Origin: Holophagales bacterium UBA2201
Lineage (GTDB): Bacteria > Acidobacteriota > Thermoanaerobaculia > UBA2201
Direction: 5' to 3'
NCBI GenBank assembly: GCA_002327305.1
Contig: DCUZ01000002.1
Location: 1 to 55,633, forward strand
Length of the DNA stretch: 55,633 nt
Positions 42,009 through 49,640 of this stretch are shown here, piece by piece; position 1 is the first letter of the stretch, and each line of letters opens with the position of its first letter. Both the position numbers and the translations under genes were made by a program. The notes beneath the pieces were generated by a model. That model was not told the origin of the DNA. It saw only the letters and a program-made list of their open reading frames with translations, and searched no databases.

Positions 42009-42551
42009 ATGGCCTTCCAGGGCTCGATCAAGGAGATCCCGCTCCCCGACATCATCCAGCTGGTCAGCGTCTCCGGCAAGAGCGGGGTGTTCCTTCTCGA
42101 GCGCGGGGAGGAGCGCGGGGAGATCTACATCCAGGACGGCCGGATCATCCATGCGGTCTACAATGCCCTCCAGGGGGAGGAGGCCATCTACGCCCTCGCC
42201 ATCTGGTCCGAGGGGGATTTTCATTTCCAGCCCGGCGTTGAGGCCGAAAGTTTCACCATCACCAAAAGCAACACCAACCTGCTCATGGAGGCGGCCCGGC
42301 GCCTCGACGAGTGGAAGATCCTCTCCAAGAAGATCCCCTCCCTGGACCTGATCCCCGCCCTCAAGGTGGAGGACAAGTGGCGCAAGGAGGTCATTCTCAG
42401 CCCGCAGGAGTGGACCCTCGTCACCCGCGTGGACGGCTCCAAGTCCATCGAGCAGCTGGCCGAAACCCTGGCCTGGTCCAAATTCGACGTCTGCAAGATC
42501 CTCTACGGCCTGGTGACGCAGGGGTTGGTGGTCCTGGGCGCTCCATCCTAA
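42009..42551 (+). CDS. PATAN/DUF4388-domain protein
   Basis: 180 aa. Begins MAFQGSIKEIPLPDIIQLVSVSGKSGVFLLE and continues GEIYIQDGRIIHAVYNALQGEEAIYALAIWSEGDFHF, the PATAN (DUF4388) pattern found in bacterial signalling and gliding proteins. The C-terminal half (DGSKSIEQLAETLAWSKFDVCKILYGLV) resembles a winged-helix-like tail. Last gene before the hairpin at 42556. A regulatory adaptor is likely; no partner is known. Confidence 0.82.
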   Translation: MAFQGSIKEIPLPDIIQLVSVSGKSGVFLLERGEERGEIYIQDGRIIHAVYNALQGEEAIYALAIWSEGDFHFQPGVEAESFTITKSNTNLLMEAARRLDEWKILSKKIPSLDLIPALKVEDKWRKEVILSPQEWTLVTRVDGSKSIEQLAETLAWSKFDVCKILYGLVTQGLVVLGAPS

Positions 42552-42555
42552 ACCG

Positions 42556-42575
42556 GCCCGGGGTGCGCCCCGGGC
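42556..42575 (+). terminator. Hairpin after the Ton operon
   Basis: GCCCGGGG (42556-42563) pairs with CCCCGGGC (42568-42575), loop TGCG. No T-run follows, so termination may be partial. Confidence 0.45.
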
Positions 42576-42674
42576 GTCGCATAACACACACAACCATTCC
42601 CATGATCGATCCCGATGACGGACCCGCCCCGCGGGCGGGGGGGGGCGTCCCGTGCGACGAATCGGTGAGAAAAG

Positions 42675-42700
42675 GTAATAAAAAGTAATAATAAGTAATA
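42675..42700 (+). promoter_or_regulatory. Three phased GTAATA direct repeats (candidate operator)
   Basis: GTAATA at 42675, 42685 and 42695, exactly 10 bp apart, in an AT-rich patch ending seven bases before the -35 element. A one-turn spacing on one face of the helix is typical of binding sites for a regulator, here probably the HTH/PBP protein encoded immediately downstream. Confidence 0.55.
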
Positions 42701-42706
42701 ATATTC

Positions 42707-42735
42707 TTGACTTTTTCTCAAGGCCGGGGTAAAGT
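42707..42735 (+). promoter_or_regulatory. Promoter of the HTH/PBP regulator
   Basis: TTGACT (42707-42712), 17-bp spacer, TAAAGT (42730-42735), then seven bases to ATG 42743. No Shine-Dalgarno, so the mRNA is probably leaderless. Confidence 0.7.
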
Positions 42736-42742
42736 ATCCGCC

Positions 42743-43648
42743 ATGACCGCCAAGGAGATGTTGACCACGCGGGAGGTCGCCCGGTACCTCAACATTCACG
42801 AGAAGCAGGTGTACCTCCTGCTCAAAGCGCGGAGGATCCCCGCGACCAAAGTGACGGGGAAATGGCTCTTCCCCCGGCGGCTGATCGAGGAGTGGATCAT
42901 GGAGAGCGCCCAAGGGGCGCTGGGCGGCGCCGTGGCACCGGACCGGCTGGTCATCGCCGGCAGCCACGACCTCGCCCTGGACCTCCTCTTCAAGCAGGCC
43001 GCCCTGCGCCATCCGCGCCACACATACTCCCTCGCCACCGTGGGGAGCTGGGGCGGCCTGGTGGCCCTGCAGGGCCGCCGCGCCCAGGCCGCCGCGGTCC
43101 ACCTGCTGGACCCGGCCTCGGGGGAGTACAACCTCCCCTTCATCCACGCGCACCTGGCGGACCGGAAGCTGGTCGGCGTGCACCTGGGGCGCCGCGGGCA
43201 GGGACTGATGGTGCTCCATGGCAATCCCAAGAGGATCCGTCAATTGGGGGATCTGAAGAAACGGGGGCTGCGCTTCATCAACCGTCAGGAGGGCTCCGGA
43301 ACCCGCCTCCTCCTCGACTTTCTCCTCAAGAGGGCCGGAATGGCGCCCCAATCCGTCTCCGGGTACGAGACCGCGTCCGCCACGCACATGGAGGTGGCGC
43401 TGGCCGTCCTTGGGGGGGCGGCCGACGCGGGGCTGGGGATCGCTTCCGCCGCGCGGGCGGTCGGCCTCGACTTCATCCCCCTGGCGGAGGAGTCCTTCGA
43501 CCTCCTCTTCGCCGGAGAGTCCTGGTCCCTCCCCCCCGCCCGGGCGCTGGCCGCCATCCTCCGCTCCTCCGAATTCAAGGAGGCGGTGCTCCGATTGGGC
43601 GGCTACGACGTCCGGGAAACCGGACGGGTCTTTTACGAGAGATCATGA
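42743..43648 (+). CDS. Excisionase-type HTH regulator with periplasmic-binding-like domain (oxyanion sensing)
   Basis: 301 aa. N-terminal MerR/excisionase-like DNA-binding helix pair (LTTREVARYLNIHEKQVYLLLKARRIPATKVTGKWLFPRRLIEEW). The remainder is a PBP-like fold (LVIAGSHDLALDLLF..., GSGTRLLLDFLLKR, GYETASATHMEVALAVLGGAADAGLGI), the type found in proteins that sense molybdate or tungstate. Followed by a cytochrome, a TonB receptor and tupABC, so it probably controls oxyanion uptake. Sensing of W versus Mo is not readable. Three phased repeats lie before its promoter. Confidence 0.88.
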   Translation: MTAKEMLTTREVARYLNIHEKQVYLLLKARRIPATKVTGKWLFPRRLIEEWIMESAQGALGGAVAPDRLVIAGSHDLALDLLFKQAALRHPRHTYSLATVGSWGGLVALQGRRAQAAAVHLLDPASGEYNLPFIHAHLADRKLVGVHLGRRGQGLMVLHGNPKRIRQLGDLKKRGLRFINRQEGSGTRLLLDFLLKRAGMAPQSVSGYETASATHMEVALAVLGGAADAGLGIASAARAVGLDFIPLAEESFDLLFAGESWSLPPARALAAILRSSEFKEAVLRLGGYDVRETGRVFYERS

Positions 43649-43665
43649 TTCGACAAGGAGTCCCC

Positions 43666-44814
43666 ATGAACTCGCTTCCCTTCCGCCGGGGCCGCGTGGT
43701 CCCGACCCTCGCCGCGATCGCCCTGGCCTCGACGGTCCTCTTTGTGTCGGCGGCCTGCCGCCACGGGAGGGCCCCGTCGCCGAGGGCCTACTCCGGCCAT
43801 GGCCCCAACCCGGACCTGGCCAAGGTCCTGGCGGTCTACCCCTCGGTGGCCGACACCCCTTTGGAGGACTGCCGGCTCTGCCACGCGCACATCACCCGGC
43901 CGATGCCGGTCAACGCCTGCGACGGCTGTCACGCCCTCCCGGAGGAGGGGGGTGGGCGGACGTCGCTCAACCCCTTCGGGGCGGCCTATCTCGACCGGGG
44001 CCGGTCGGAGGAAGCCCTCCGGGTCCTGGCGAAGGAGGATTCCGACGGGGACGGGGTCCCCGACGGGCGCGAGATCGCGGCCGGGAGCTTCCCGGGGGAG
44101 GCCGAGGTCGTCCCCGGCCTGCCCCCCGCGCCCTTCCGGGTGGTGGGTCCCGTGGACCTGGGGGCCCTGCCTCGCCACGGCCAGTTCCTGCTGGTGAACA
44201 CCCACAAGCGCAAGGACTCCTATTCCACCTATGAAGGGTGGAAAGTCGCCGACCTGGTGGAATTCTTCGGCGCGAAAGATTACGCCGGAGTCACGGTCTA
44301 TTCCTGGGACGGGCATCGCAAGGACTTCTCGCGGGAATGGGTGGAGCGCCGCTATCCGGACGGCACCTTCGACCCCCCGCCGGACACCCCGGAGTGCCCC
44401 TCCTGGGTCCGCTTCCCCGATCCCGCTCCCGGGGGACTGAAGCCCGGGGATCCCATCCCCGATCCGCTGTACTTGATCCTGGCCCATCGCCGCGACGGCG
44501 CCCCGCTCGACCCGTTCGTCGCCGTCCCCGGAAAGGGGAAGCAGGGAGAGGGGCCCTTCCGCCTCATCGCCCCCCAGCGGGTGCCCTGCCCGGCCGACCA
44601 GCCGGAAAAGGAAAGCCGGCCGGAGTGCCCCCGGCCGTTCGACCCCTCGCTGGACCATAACTCGGGCATCTGCACGCGGGGTGTGGTGGCCATCCAGTTC
44701 CATCCCCTTCCCCCGGGGACCGTCGAACCCGACTGGTTCGCCGAGGGGAAGCGCCTGCTGGCCGAGGGCAAGATCATGGTGTTCGGCAACATCGCTCCCG
44801 GGAGGAGGCCATGA
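43666..44814 (+). CDS. Dihaem c-type cytochrome lipoprotein with SUOX-like C-terminal domain
   Basis: 382 aa. Lipobox VSAAC (residue about 31) and two haem-binding motifs, CRLCH and CDGCH, near residues 70-90. The second half (YSTYEGWKVADLVEFFGAKDYAGVTVYSWDGH, then GEGPFRLIAPQRVP) recalls the sulfite-oxidase-type molybdopterin-binding fold, but without the conserved cofactor Cys I would expect. Periplasmic electron carrier or sensor. AAGGAG precedes ATG 43666; its stop overlaps the receptor start (ATGA), so they are translationally coupled. Exact role unknown. Confidence 0.78.
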   Translation: MNSLPFRRGRVVPTLAAIALASTVLFVSAACRHGRAPSPRAYSGHGPNPDLAKVLAVYPSVADTPLEDCRLCHAHITRPMPVNACDGCHALPEEGGGRTSLNPFGAAYLDRGRSEEALRVLAKEDSDGDGVPDGREIAAGSFPGEAEVVPGLPPAPFRVVGPVDLGALPRHGQFLLVNTHKRKDSYSTYEGWKVADLVEFFGAKDYAGVTVYSWDGHRKDFSREWVERRYPDGTFDPPPDTPECPSWVRFPDPAPGGLKPGDPIPDPLYLILAHRRDGAPLDPFVAVPGKGKQGEGPFRLIAPQRVPCPADQPEKESRPECPRPFDPSLDHNSGICTRGVVAIQFHPLPPGTVEPDWFAEGKRLLAEGKIMVFGNIAPGRRP

Positions 44815-46709
44815 AGTTCATTTGTGGTCTGGGAGCCATGCTGTGCGGGCTGTGCCTGTTCGGCCAGGACCTCCCCGTCTTCATAGACGAGGTCGTGGTC
44901 GAGGGGGAGGCGGTCAGGGACACCGCCACGGTGGAAACAGTGACCGCCCAAGCGATCAGGGACCAGGGCGCGCGCACCGTCGCCGAGGCGCTCGAGCTGG
45001 TTCCAGGGGTCTACATGAGCGTGGGCGGCAAGGGGGAGGCCAACTTTACATTGCGCGGGTTCAGCCAGCGGGAGACCGCCGTCCTCATCAACGGGATCCC
45101 GATCGCCGGCCCCTACGAGGGCACGGTGGACCTGGCCAACCTGCCGGTGGAGACCATCGAAAGGATCGAGGTCGTCAAGGGCGCCGCCTCACTGCTGTAT
45201 GGGCCGAACGCCATGGGGGGCGTCGTCAACATCATCACCCGCAAGGGCGACGGGACCCGGAAGGGGACCGCCATGGGCGAATGGGGGACGGGGGACGCGG
45301 GGCGCGCCGGAGTGTCGTTCCAGGGGGGGGCGGGGAAGATCCGCTACCTGGTGGCGGCCGACTACCACAGACAGGACGCCTACCCCCTTTCGGGAGACTA
45401 CGACTCGCAAAGCAACCAGCCGGAAGGGGACCGGAGCAACAGCGACCGGGAGGGGTGGAACGCCCAGGCCAGCGCGGGATGGGACACGGGAGAGGACGGC
45501 CGGATGACGGTGAGTTTCAACCATATCGAGCAGGAAAAGGGCATTCCCCATCACGAATCCGATCCGAAGGCCAAGTACTGGCGCTTCACCGATTGGACGC
45601 GGTCGCTGGTCGACGCCGTCTGGGAACAGTCCTTCGGCGCGGCCGAATTCAAGGCCAAGGCCTATTACGACCTGTACGAGAACTCCCTGGACAGCTACGA
45701 CGATGCCACCTATTCCACCCAGGATTCCCCGAAGAACGGCTGGACCAGCTCCTACGATGACGACGCGGCGGGGGTGGACCTGACCCTGCGGTTCGGCCGC
45801 ACGGACGACCTAAAGTGGCGCCTCGGCCTGCAGATGCGCCGGGACATCCACCGGGACCAGGCGGACGCGGGGGAGCCGTGGGTCCGCAACGAGGCGGATG
45901 TCTTCTCCCTGCCGGTGGAGGGGGAGTGGCGCCCTTCGCAGAAATGGGCCCTCGTCTACGGCGCCTCCTACGACCTCATGAAGTTCGACACGGAAGAGGC
46001 GGGGGCCAACGAGGACACCGACGCGGTGAACGGGCAGGTGGCGGCGCTCTGCGGCCTCAATGACGCGCTCCAACTCCGATTCTCGGCCGCCCGCCGGACC
46101 CGGTTCGCGGCGCTCAAGGAGCTGTTCTCGAGCACCTCCGGCAACCCCGACCTGAAGCCCATGACGACCAACGCCTACGAAGTGGGCCTCGACGCCAAGG
46201 CCTCGGAAACCCTCCTCCTGACGGCGGCGGTGTTCTACAACGACGTTCAGGACCTCATCGACCGGGCCGGCAAGAACGATCCGTACATGAACATCGACAG
46301 CGCCGAGCTCTCGGGGGTCGAACTCACCGCCCGATGGGAGCTGCACCCCCGGGCCACCCTGTTCATGGCCTATAGCTACCTGGACGCCAAGGACACGTCC
46401 GGCGACGAGGCCGTTGACCTGGCCTACCGGCCCGAGCACAAGGTGGACCTGGCGGCCAACGTCCGCCTGCCGCACGCGTTCGACATCGGACTAACCTACG
46501 GGTACATCTCCTCCCAGGTCACGGCCTCGGACGAGGTTCCCGAACTGGACTCCTATCAGCTCGTGGGGCTCAGGATTTCCAAGGCCCTCGTGCAGGGGCT
46601 GGAACTCTATGTGAACCTGCACAATCTCCTGGACGAGCTGTACTACGAGAGCGAAGGGTACCCCCTGGGGGGGCGCACCCTCTCCGGCGGCTTGAGGTGG
46701 GCTTTTTAG
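44811..46709 (+). CDS. TonB-dependent outer-membrane receptor (candidate tungstate/molybdate or chelate uptake)
   Basis: 632 aa, complete. Signal peptide MKFICGLGAMLCGLCLFG, a TonB-box-like IDEVVVEGEAVRD, plug domain (LRGFSQRETAVLINGIPIAGPYEG, IEVVKGAASLLYGPNAMGGVVNIIT), and a 22-strand-type barrel ending SGGLRWAF with a terminal Phe. It lies between the oxyanion-type regulator/cytochrome and tupABC. This suggests the cargo is tungstate, molybdate or a metallophore chelate, although receptor sequence does not prove cargo. Energised by the Ton operon upstream. Confidence 0.93.
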   Translation: MKFICGLGAMLCGLCLFGQDLPVFIDEVVVEGEAVRDTATVETVTAQAIRDQGARTVAEALELVPGVYMSVGGKGEANFTLRGFSQRETAVLINGIPIAGPYEGTVDLANLPVETIERIEVVKGAASLLYGPNAMGGVVNIITRKGDGTRKGTAMGEWGTGDAGRAGVSFQGGAGKIRYLVAADYHRQDAYPLSGDYDSQSNQPEGDRSNSDREGWNAQASAGWDTGEDGRMTVSFNHIEQEKGIPHHESDPKAKYWRFTDWTRSLVDAVWEQSFGAAEFKAKAYYDLYENSLDSYDDATYSTQDSPKNGWTSSYDDDAAGVDLTLRFGRTDDLKWRLGLQMRRDIHRDQADAGEPWVRNEADVFSLPVEGEWRPSQKWALVYGASYDLMKFDTEEAGANEDTDAVNGQVAALCGLNDALQLRFSAARRTRFAALKELFSSTSGNPDLKPMTTNAYEVGLDAKASETLLLTAAVFYNDVQDLIDRAGKNDPYMNIDSAELSGVELTARWELHPRATLFMAYSYLDAKDTSGDEAVDLAYRPEHKVDLAANVRLPHAFDIGLTYGYISSQVTASDEVPELDSYQLVGLRISKALVQGLELYVNLHNLLDELYYESEGYPLGGRTLSGGLRWAF

Positions 46710-46753
46710 GATAGAATATCCGGAAGGCCCGAAACCGTCTTATGGAAACAACC

Positions 46754-46784
46754 CATCGGCCCGGGCCATAGGCCCGGGCCGATG
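46754..46784 (+). promoter_or_regulatory. Perfect 14-bp hairpin in the tupA leader
   Basis: CATCGGCCCGGGCC (46754-46767) pairs with GGCCCGGGCCGATG (46771-46784), loop ATA, 20 bases before the tupA ATG. No T-run, and the AGGAGGG ribosome site lies after it. Could be an attenuator, an mRNA stabiliser for tupA, or an inefficient terminator of the receptor transcript. A Moco/Tuco riboswitch was considered, but the region is too short to match. Confidence 0.6.
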
Positions 46785-46803
46785 TTGAATTCAGGAGGGC
46801 TAC

Positions 46804-47640
46804 ATGGCGCAAACAGCCTGTTTCATGGTCCGCGCGGGACTAATTCTGATGCTCCTGATCTCCGCGGCCGCCCCCGCCGGGGAGAGGGCCGTCATCCTGG
46901 CCACCACGACCAGCACGCAGGATTCGGGCCTTCTCGACGTCCTGGTGCCGATGTTTGAAAAGGAATCCGGGCTTCTGGTCAAGACCATCGCCGTGGGGTC
47001 GGGGCAGGCCATGGCCCTGGGGCGGAGGGGAGAGGCCGATGTCCTGCTCGTCCACTCTCCCGCCGATGAGGAGAAGTTCATTGCTGAAGGATTCGGGAGG
47101 GACCGGCGCCTCGTCATGCACAACGATTTCATCGTGGTCGGACCGGAGGGGGATCCCGCGGGGCTGAAGAAGGAATCCACGGTCCTCCATGCGTTCAAAA
47201 AGATCGCTACAACGCGCACATTGTTCGTCTCGCGGGGCGACCATTCGGGCACCCACGCCAAGGAGATGGCGCTGTGGAAGAAGGCCGGAGTTCCGCGGGA
47301 GGGGGCGTCCTGGCGGATCGAGACCGGTCTGGGGATGGGGCAGACGCTGGGGGTCGCCTCGGAGAAGCGGGGCTACACGCTGACCGATCGCGGGACCTAC
47401 CTGGCCTTGAAGAAGAACCTCTCCCTCGGGATCGTCCAGGAAGGGGACGCCGACCTGTTCAACCTCTACCATGTGATCGTCGTGAATCCCGCCCGGTTCC
47501 CCAGGGTGAACGCCTCCGGCGCCGGGGCCTTCGCCGGGTTCATCGTCTCCGCCGGTGCGCAGGAGGTGATCCGGACCTTCGGTTTGGCGCAATACGGTGC
47601 TCCGCTCTTCTTCCCGGACGCCGTCAAAGGACGCAAGTAG
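46804..47640 (+). CDS. tupA: Tungstate ABC transporter, substrate-binding protein
   Basis: 278 aa periplasmic protein. Signal peptide to about AAPAGE, then the family signature ILATTTSTQDSGLLDVL, which contacts the oxyanion in TupA proteins. GSGQAMALGRRGEADVLLVHSP and RGDHSGTHAKEMALWK are further TupA blocks. ModA-like molybdate-binding proteins lack the TTTSTxDSGL motif, so tungstate is favoured. ATG 46804 follows AGGAGGG. tupB and tupC follow. Confidence 0.93.
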   Translation: MAQTACFMVRAGLILMLLISAAAPAGERAVILATTTSTQDSGLLDVLVPMFEKESGLLVKTIAVGSGQAMALGRRGEADVLLVHSPADEEKFIAEGFGRDRRLVMHNDFIVVGPEGDPAGLKKESTVLHAFKKIATTRTLFVSRGDHSGTHAKEMALWKKAGVPREGASWRIETGLGMGQTLGVASEKRGYTLTDRGTYLALKKNLSLGIVQEGDADLFNLYHVIVVNPARFPRVNASGAGAFAGFIVSAGAQEVIRTFGLAQYGAPLFFPDAVKGRK

Positions 47641-47739
47641 GCGTGCCATGATCCTCCGATCTCCCGTAGCTCCCGCCCGGGCACCTGGTCGCAAGTCGCA
47701 TTTTTGGAGCATGCCGGCTCGCGATGAAAAAGCGCATCC

Positions 47740-47775
47740 GCATTTTGCATTTTGCGTTTTACAATTTGCAATTTC
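47740..47775 (+). repeat. Heptamer array (GCATTTT type), between tupA and tupB
   Basis: GCATTTT, GCATTTT, GCGTTTT, ACAATTT, GCAATTT, five 7-base units (35 bp), AT-rich against GC-rich surroundings. It ends 25 bases before the tupB ATG. Confidence 0.65.
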
Positions 47776-47799
47776 AGGCGCGTGCGGCTCTGCTGGACC

Positions 47800-48498
47800 A
47801 TGGATCTGATCCTTCAGGGTTTCCTCGAAGCGCTGCGTCTCCTGTGGACCCTGGACCGGGAGGTCCTCGCGGTGGTGCTCCTGACGTTGCAGGTCTCGGG
47901 GACCGCCACGGCCCTGAGCGTCCTGGTCGGGTGCACGGCGGGGACGGCGCTGGCCCTCTCCCGCTTTCCCGGCCGCACCCTGGTGATCGCTTCCGTCAAC
48001 ATGGGGATGGGGCTCCCCCCGGTCGTCGTGGGGCTGTTCGTGACCATTTTCATCTGGCGGAGCGGGCCCCTGGGGTTCCTGGGGATCCTCTACACCCCCG
48101 CGGCGATGGTCCTGGCCCAGACCATCATCGCCGTCCCCATCGTCACGGGCATCTCACTGGCCGCCATCCAGCAATTGCCCAGGGAACTGCCGCAGCAGAT
48201 CCTGGCCCTCGGGGCCACGCGGGCGCAGATGGTCCGGACGATGGTTGTGGAGGCGCGCCTGCCCCTCATGGCGGCCGTCATGGCCGGGTTCGGCGGCGCC
48301 GTCTCCGAGATCGGGGCCTCTATCATGGTGGGCGGCAACATCAAGGGGCACACCCGGGTCCTCACCACCGCCACGGTGATGGAGACGGGGAAAGGGAACT
48401 TCGCCACCGCCATCGCCCTGGGGCTCATCCTGCTGGCCCTCGCCTTCGGCGTCTCCCTGGCGCTCACCCGGATCCAGCAGCGGGGGCGCATCGGATGA
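47800..48498 (+). CDS. tupB: Tungstate ABC transporter, permease
   Basis: 232 aa, with five or six membrane helices. The permease loop EIGASIMVGGNIKGHTRVLTT and GLPPVVVGLFVTIFIWRSG-type segments match TupB. The start at ATG 47800 is inferred from the normal N-terminus (MDLILQGFLEAL); a longer frame would translate the heptamer array. Its stop overlaps the tupC start (ATGA). The 159-base gap from tupA, filled partly by the array, is unusual for this operon. Confidence 0.92.
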   Translation: MDLILQGFLEALRLLWTLDREVLAVVLLTLQVSGTATALSVLVGCTAGTALALSRFPGRTLVIASVNMGMGLPPVVVGLFVTIFIWRSGPLGFLGILYTPAAMVLAQTIIAVPIVTGISLAAIQQLPRELPQQILALGATRAQMVRTMVVEARLPLMAAVMAGFGGAVSEIGASIMVGGNIKGHTRVLTTATVMETGKGNFATAIALGLILLALAFGVSLALTRIQQRGRIG

Positions 48499-49586
48499 GC
48501 GCCCCTCCCATCCTGGAAGCCCGCGGCGTGAAGGTTCGGAGGGGGGGGCGGGACCTCCTCGATATCGAGGCGTTCAGCGTCCCGTCCGGCGAGACCACCG
48601 CCCTCTTGGGGCCGAACGGCGCCGGAAAATCCACCCTCCTGCGCGTCCTGGCCGGCCTGGAAGATCCTAAGGAGGGCGGGGTGCGCTTTCACGGAGAGCC
48701 CCTGCCCCGTGCCAGGGACCGGACCGCGGCGCGGAGGCGGATGGCCGTGGTCTTCCAGTCCCCCCTCCTGTTCGAGGGCACCGTCTATTCCAACGCGGCC
48801 TCCGGTCTCCGTTTCCGGGGGGTGGAGCGGCCCGAGATCCGGCGCCGGGTCGCTCAGGCGCTGGAGGCGCTGGGGATCGCCTCGTTGGCCGGGCGGAGCG
48901 CCCGCACCCTTTCCGGCGGCGAGGCCTCCCGCGTCTCCCTGGCCCGGGCCCTGGTCCTGCGCCCCGAGGTGCTTTTCTTGGACGAGCCCTTCTCCTCGCT
49001 CGACGCCCCCACGCGGGAGGGGCTGATCCGGGACCTGGCCGCCCTCCTGCGCGGGGAGCGCATCACCGCGGTTTTTGTGACCCACGATCCCACCGAGGCG
49101 GTGCGGCTGGCCCACCGGATGGTGATCCTGTGGGGCGGCGCGATCGTCCAGTCGGGGCCCTGCGAGGAGGTCCTCCGGTCCCCCCGGGACGAGGCGGTGG
49201 CCCGGTTTCTCGGCATCGAGACGCTCCTGGAGGGGACGGTGGTCTCCGCCAGGGACCAGAGTTTCATGGTCCGGGTGGGGGAGCGGGAAGTGGAGGTCGC
49301 GGGGAGCGCAGCGCCCGGGGAGCGGATGCTGTTGTGTCTGCGCCCCGAGGATATCCTGCTCACCGACCTCCCCCTGGACCCCGCGCATCTGAGCGCCCGG
49401 AACGTCTTCGCCGGGGTCGTCCGGTCCGTCCAGTCGCTGGTCCACACCCACCGGATCACCGTGGATTGCGGCTTCGTCCTCTCCGCCTCCCTGACCCGCC
49501 ATTCCGTCGAGGGGCTGGGCCTCGTCCCGGGCCGGCAGGTCCACGCCCTGTTCAAGGCCACGGCGGTGCATGCGATCAGAATGTAA
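48495..49586 (+). CDS. tupC: Tungstate ABC transporter, ATP-binding protein
   Basis: 363 aa. Walker A LLGPNGAGKSTLL near residue 38-50, signature LSGGEASRVSLARAL, Walker B VLFLDEPFSSLD, switch His in VTHDPTEA. A C-terminal TOBE/Mop-like region (about residues 240-355, VSARDQSFMVRVGEREVEV...) is longer than in typical TupC and may bind oxyanion. Coupled to tupB. The stop is next to the hairpin terminator shared with the convergent porin gene. Confidence 0.93.
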   Translation: MSAPPILEARGVKVRRGGRDLLDIEAFSVPSGETTALLGPNGAGKSTLLRVLAGLEDPKEGGVRFHGEPLPRARDRTAARRRMAVVFQSPLLFEGTVYSNAASGLRFRGVERPEIRRRVAQALEALGIASLAGRSARTLSGGEASRVSLARALVLRPEVLFLDEPFSSLDAPTREGLIRDLAALLRGERITAVFVTHDPTEAVRLAHRMVILWGGAIVQSGPCEEVLRSPRDEAVARFLGIETLLEGTVVSARDQSFMVRVGEREVEVAGSAAPGERMLLCLRPEDILLTDLPLDPAHLSARNVFAGVVRSVQSLVHTHRITVDCGFVLSASLTRHSVEGLGLVPGRQVHALFKATAVHAIRM

Positions 49587-49616
49587 AAAAAGAACGGGGG
49601 CCCGGAGGGCCCCCGT
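49585..49616 (-). terminator. Terminator of the porin gene
   Basis: ACGGGGGCCC (49594-49603) pairs with GGGCCCCCGT (49607-49616), loop GGA. On the minus strand it is followed by seven T residues (49591-49585), just beyond the porin stop. On the plus strand it lacks a T-run but may also slow tupC transcription. Confidence 0.9.
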
Positions 49617-49640
49617 GGACTGCGCGGAACCGGAACGGCT

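Noticed and set aside
43666..44814. Functional sulfite oxidase-type molybdoenzyme
   Set aside because: Only weak resemblance to the SUOX fold and no evident cofactor-binding Cys; annotated as a cytochrome with a SUOX-like domain.
46710..46803. Moco/Tuco riboswitch upstream of tupA
   Set aside because: Only one simple hairpin is visible in a 94-base gap; the multi-stem architecture of that RNA is not recognisable.
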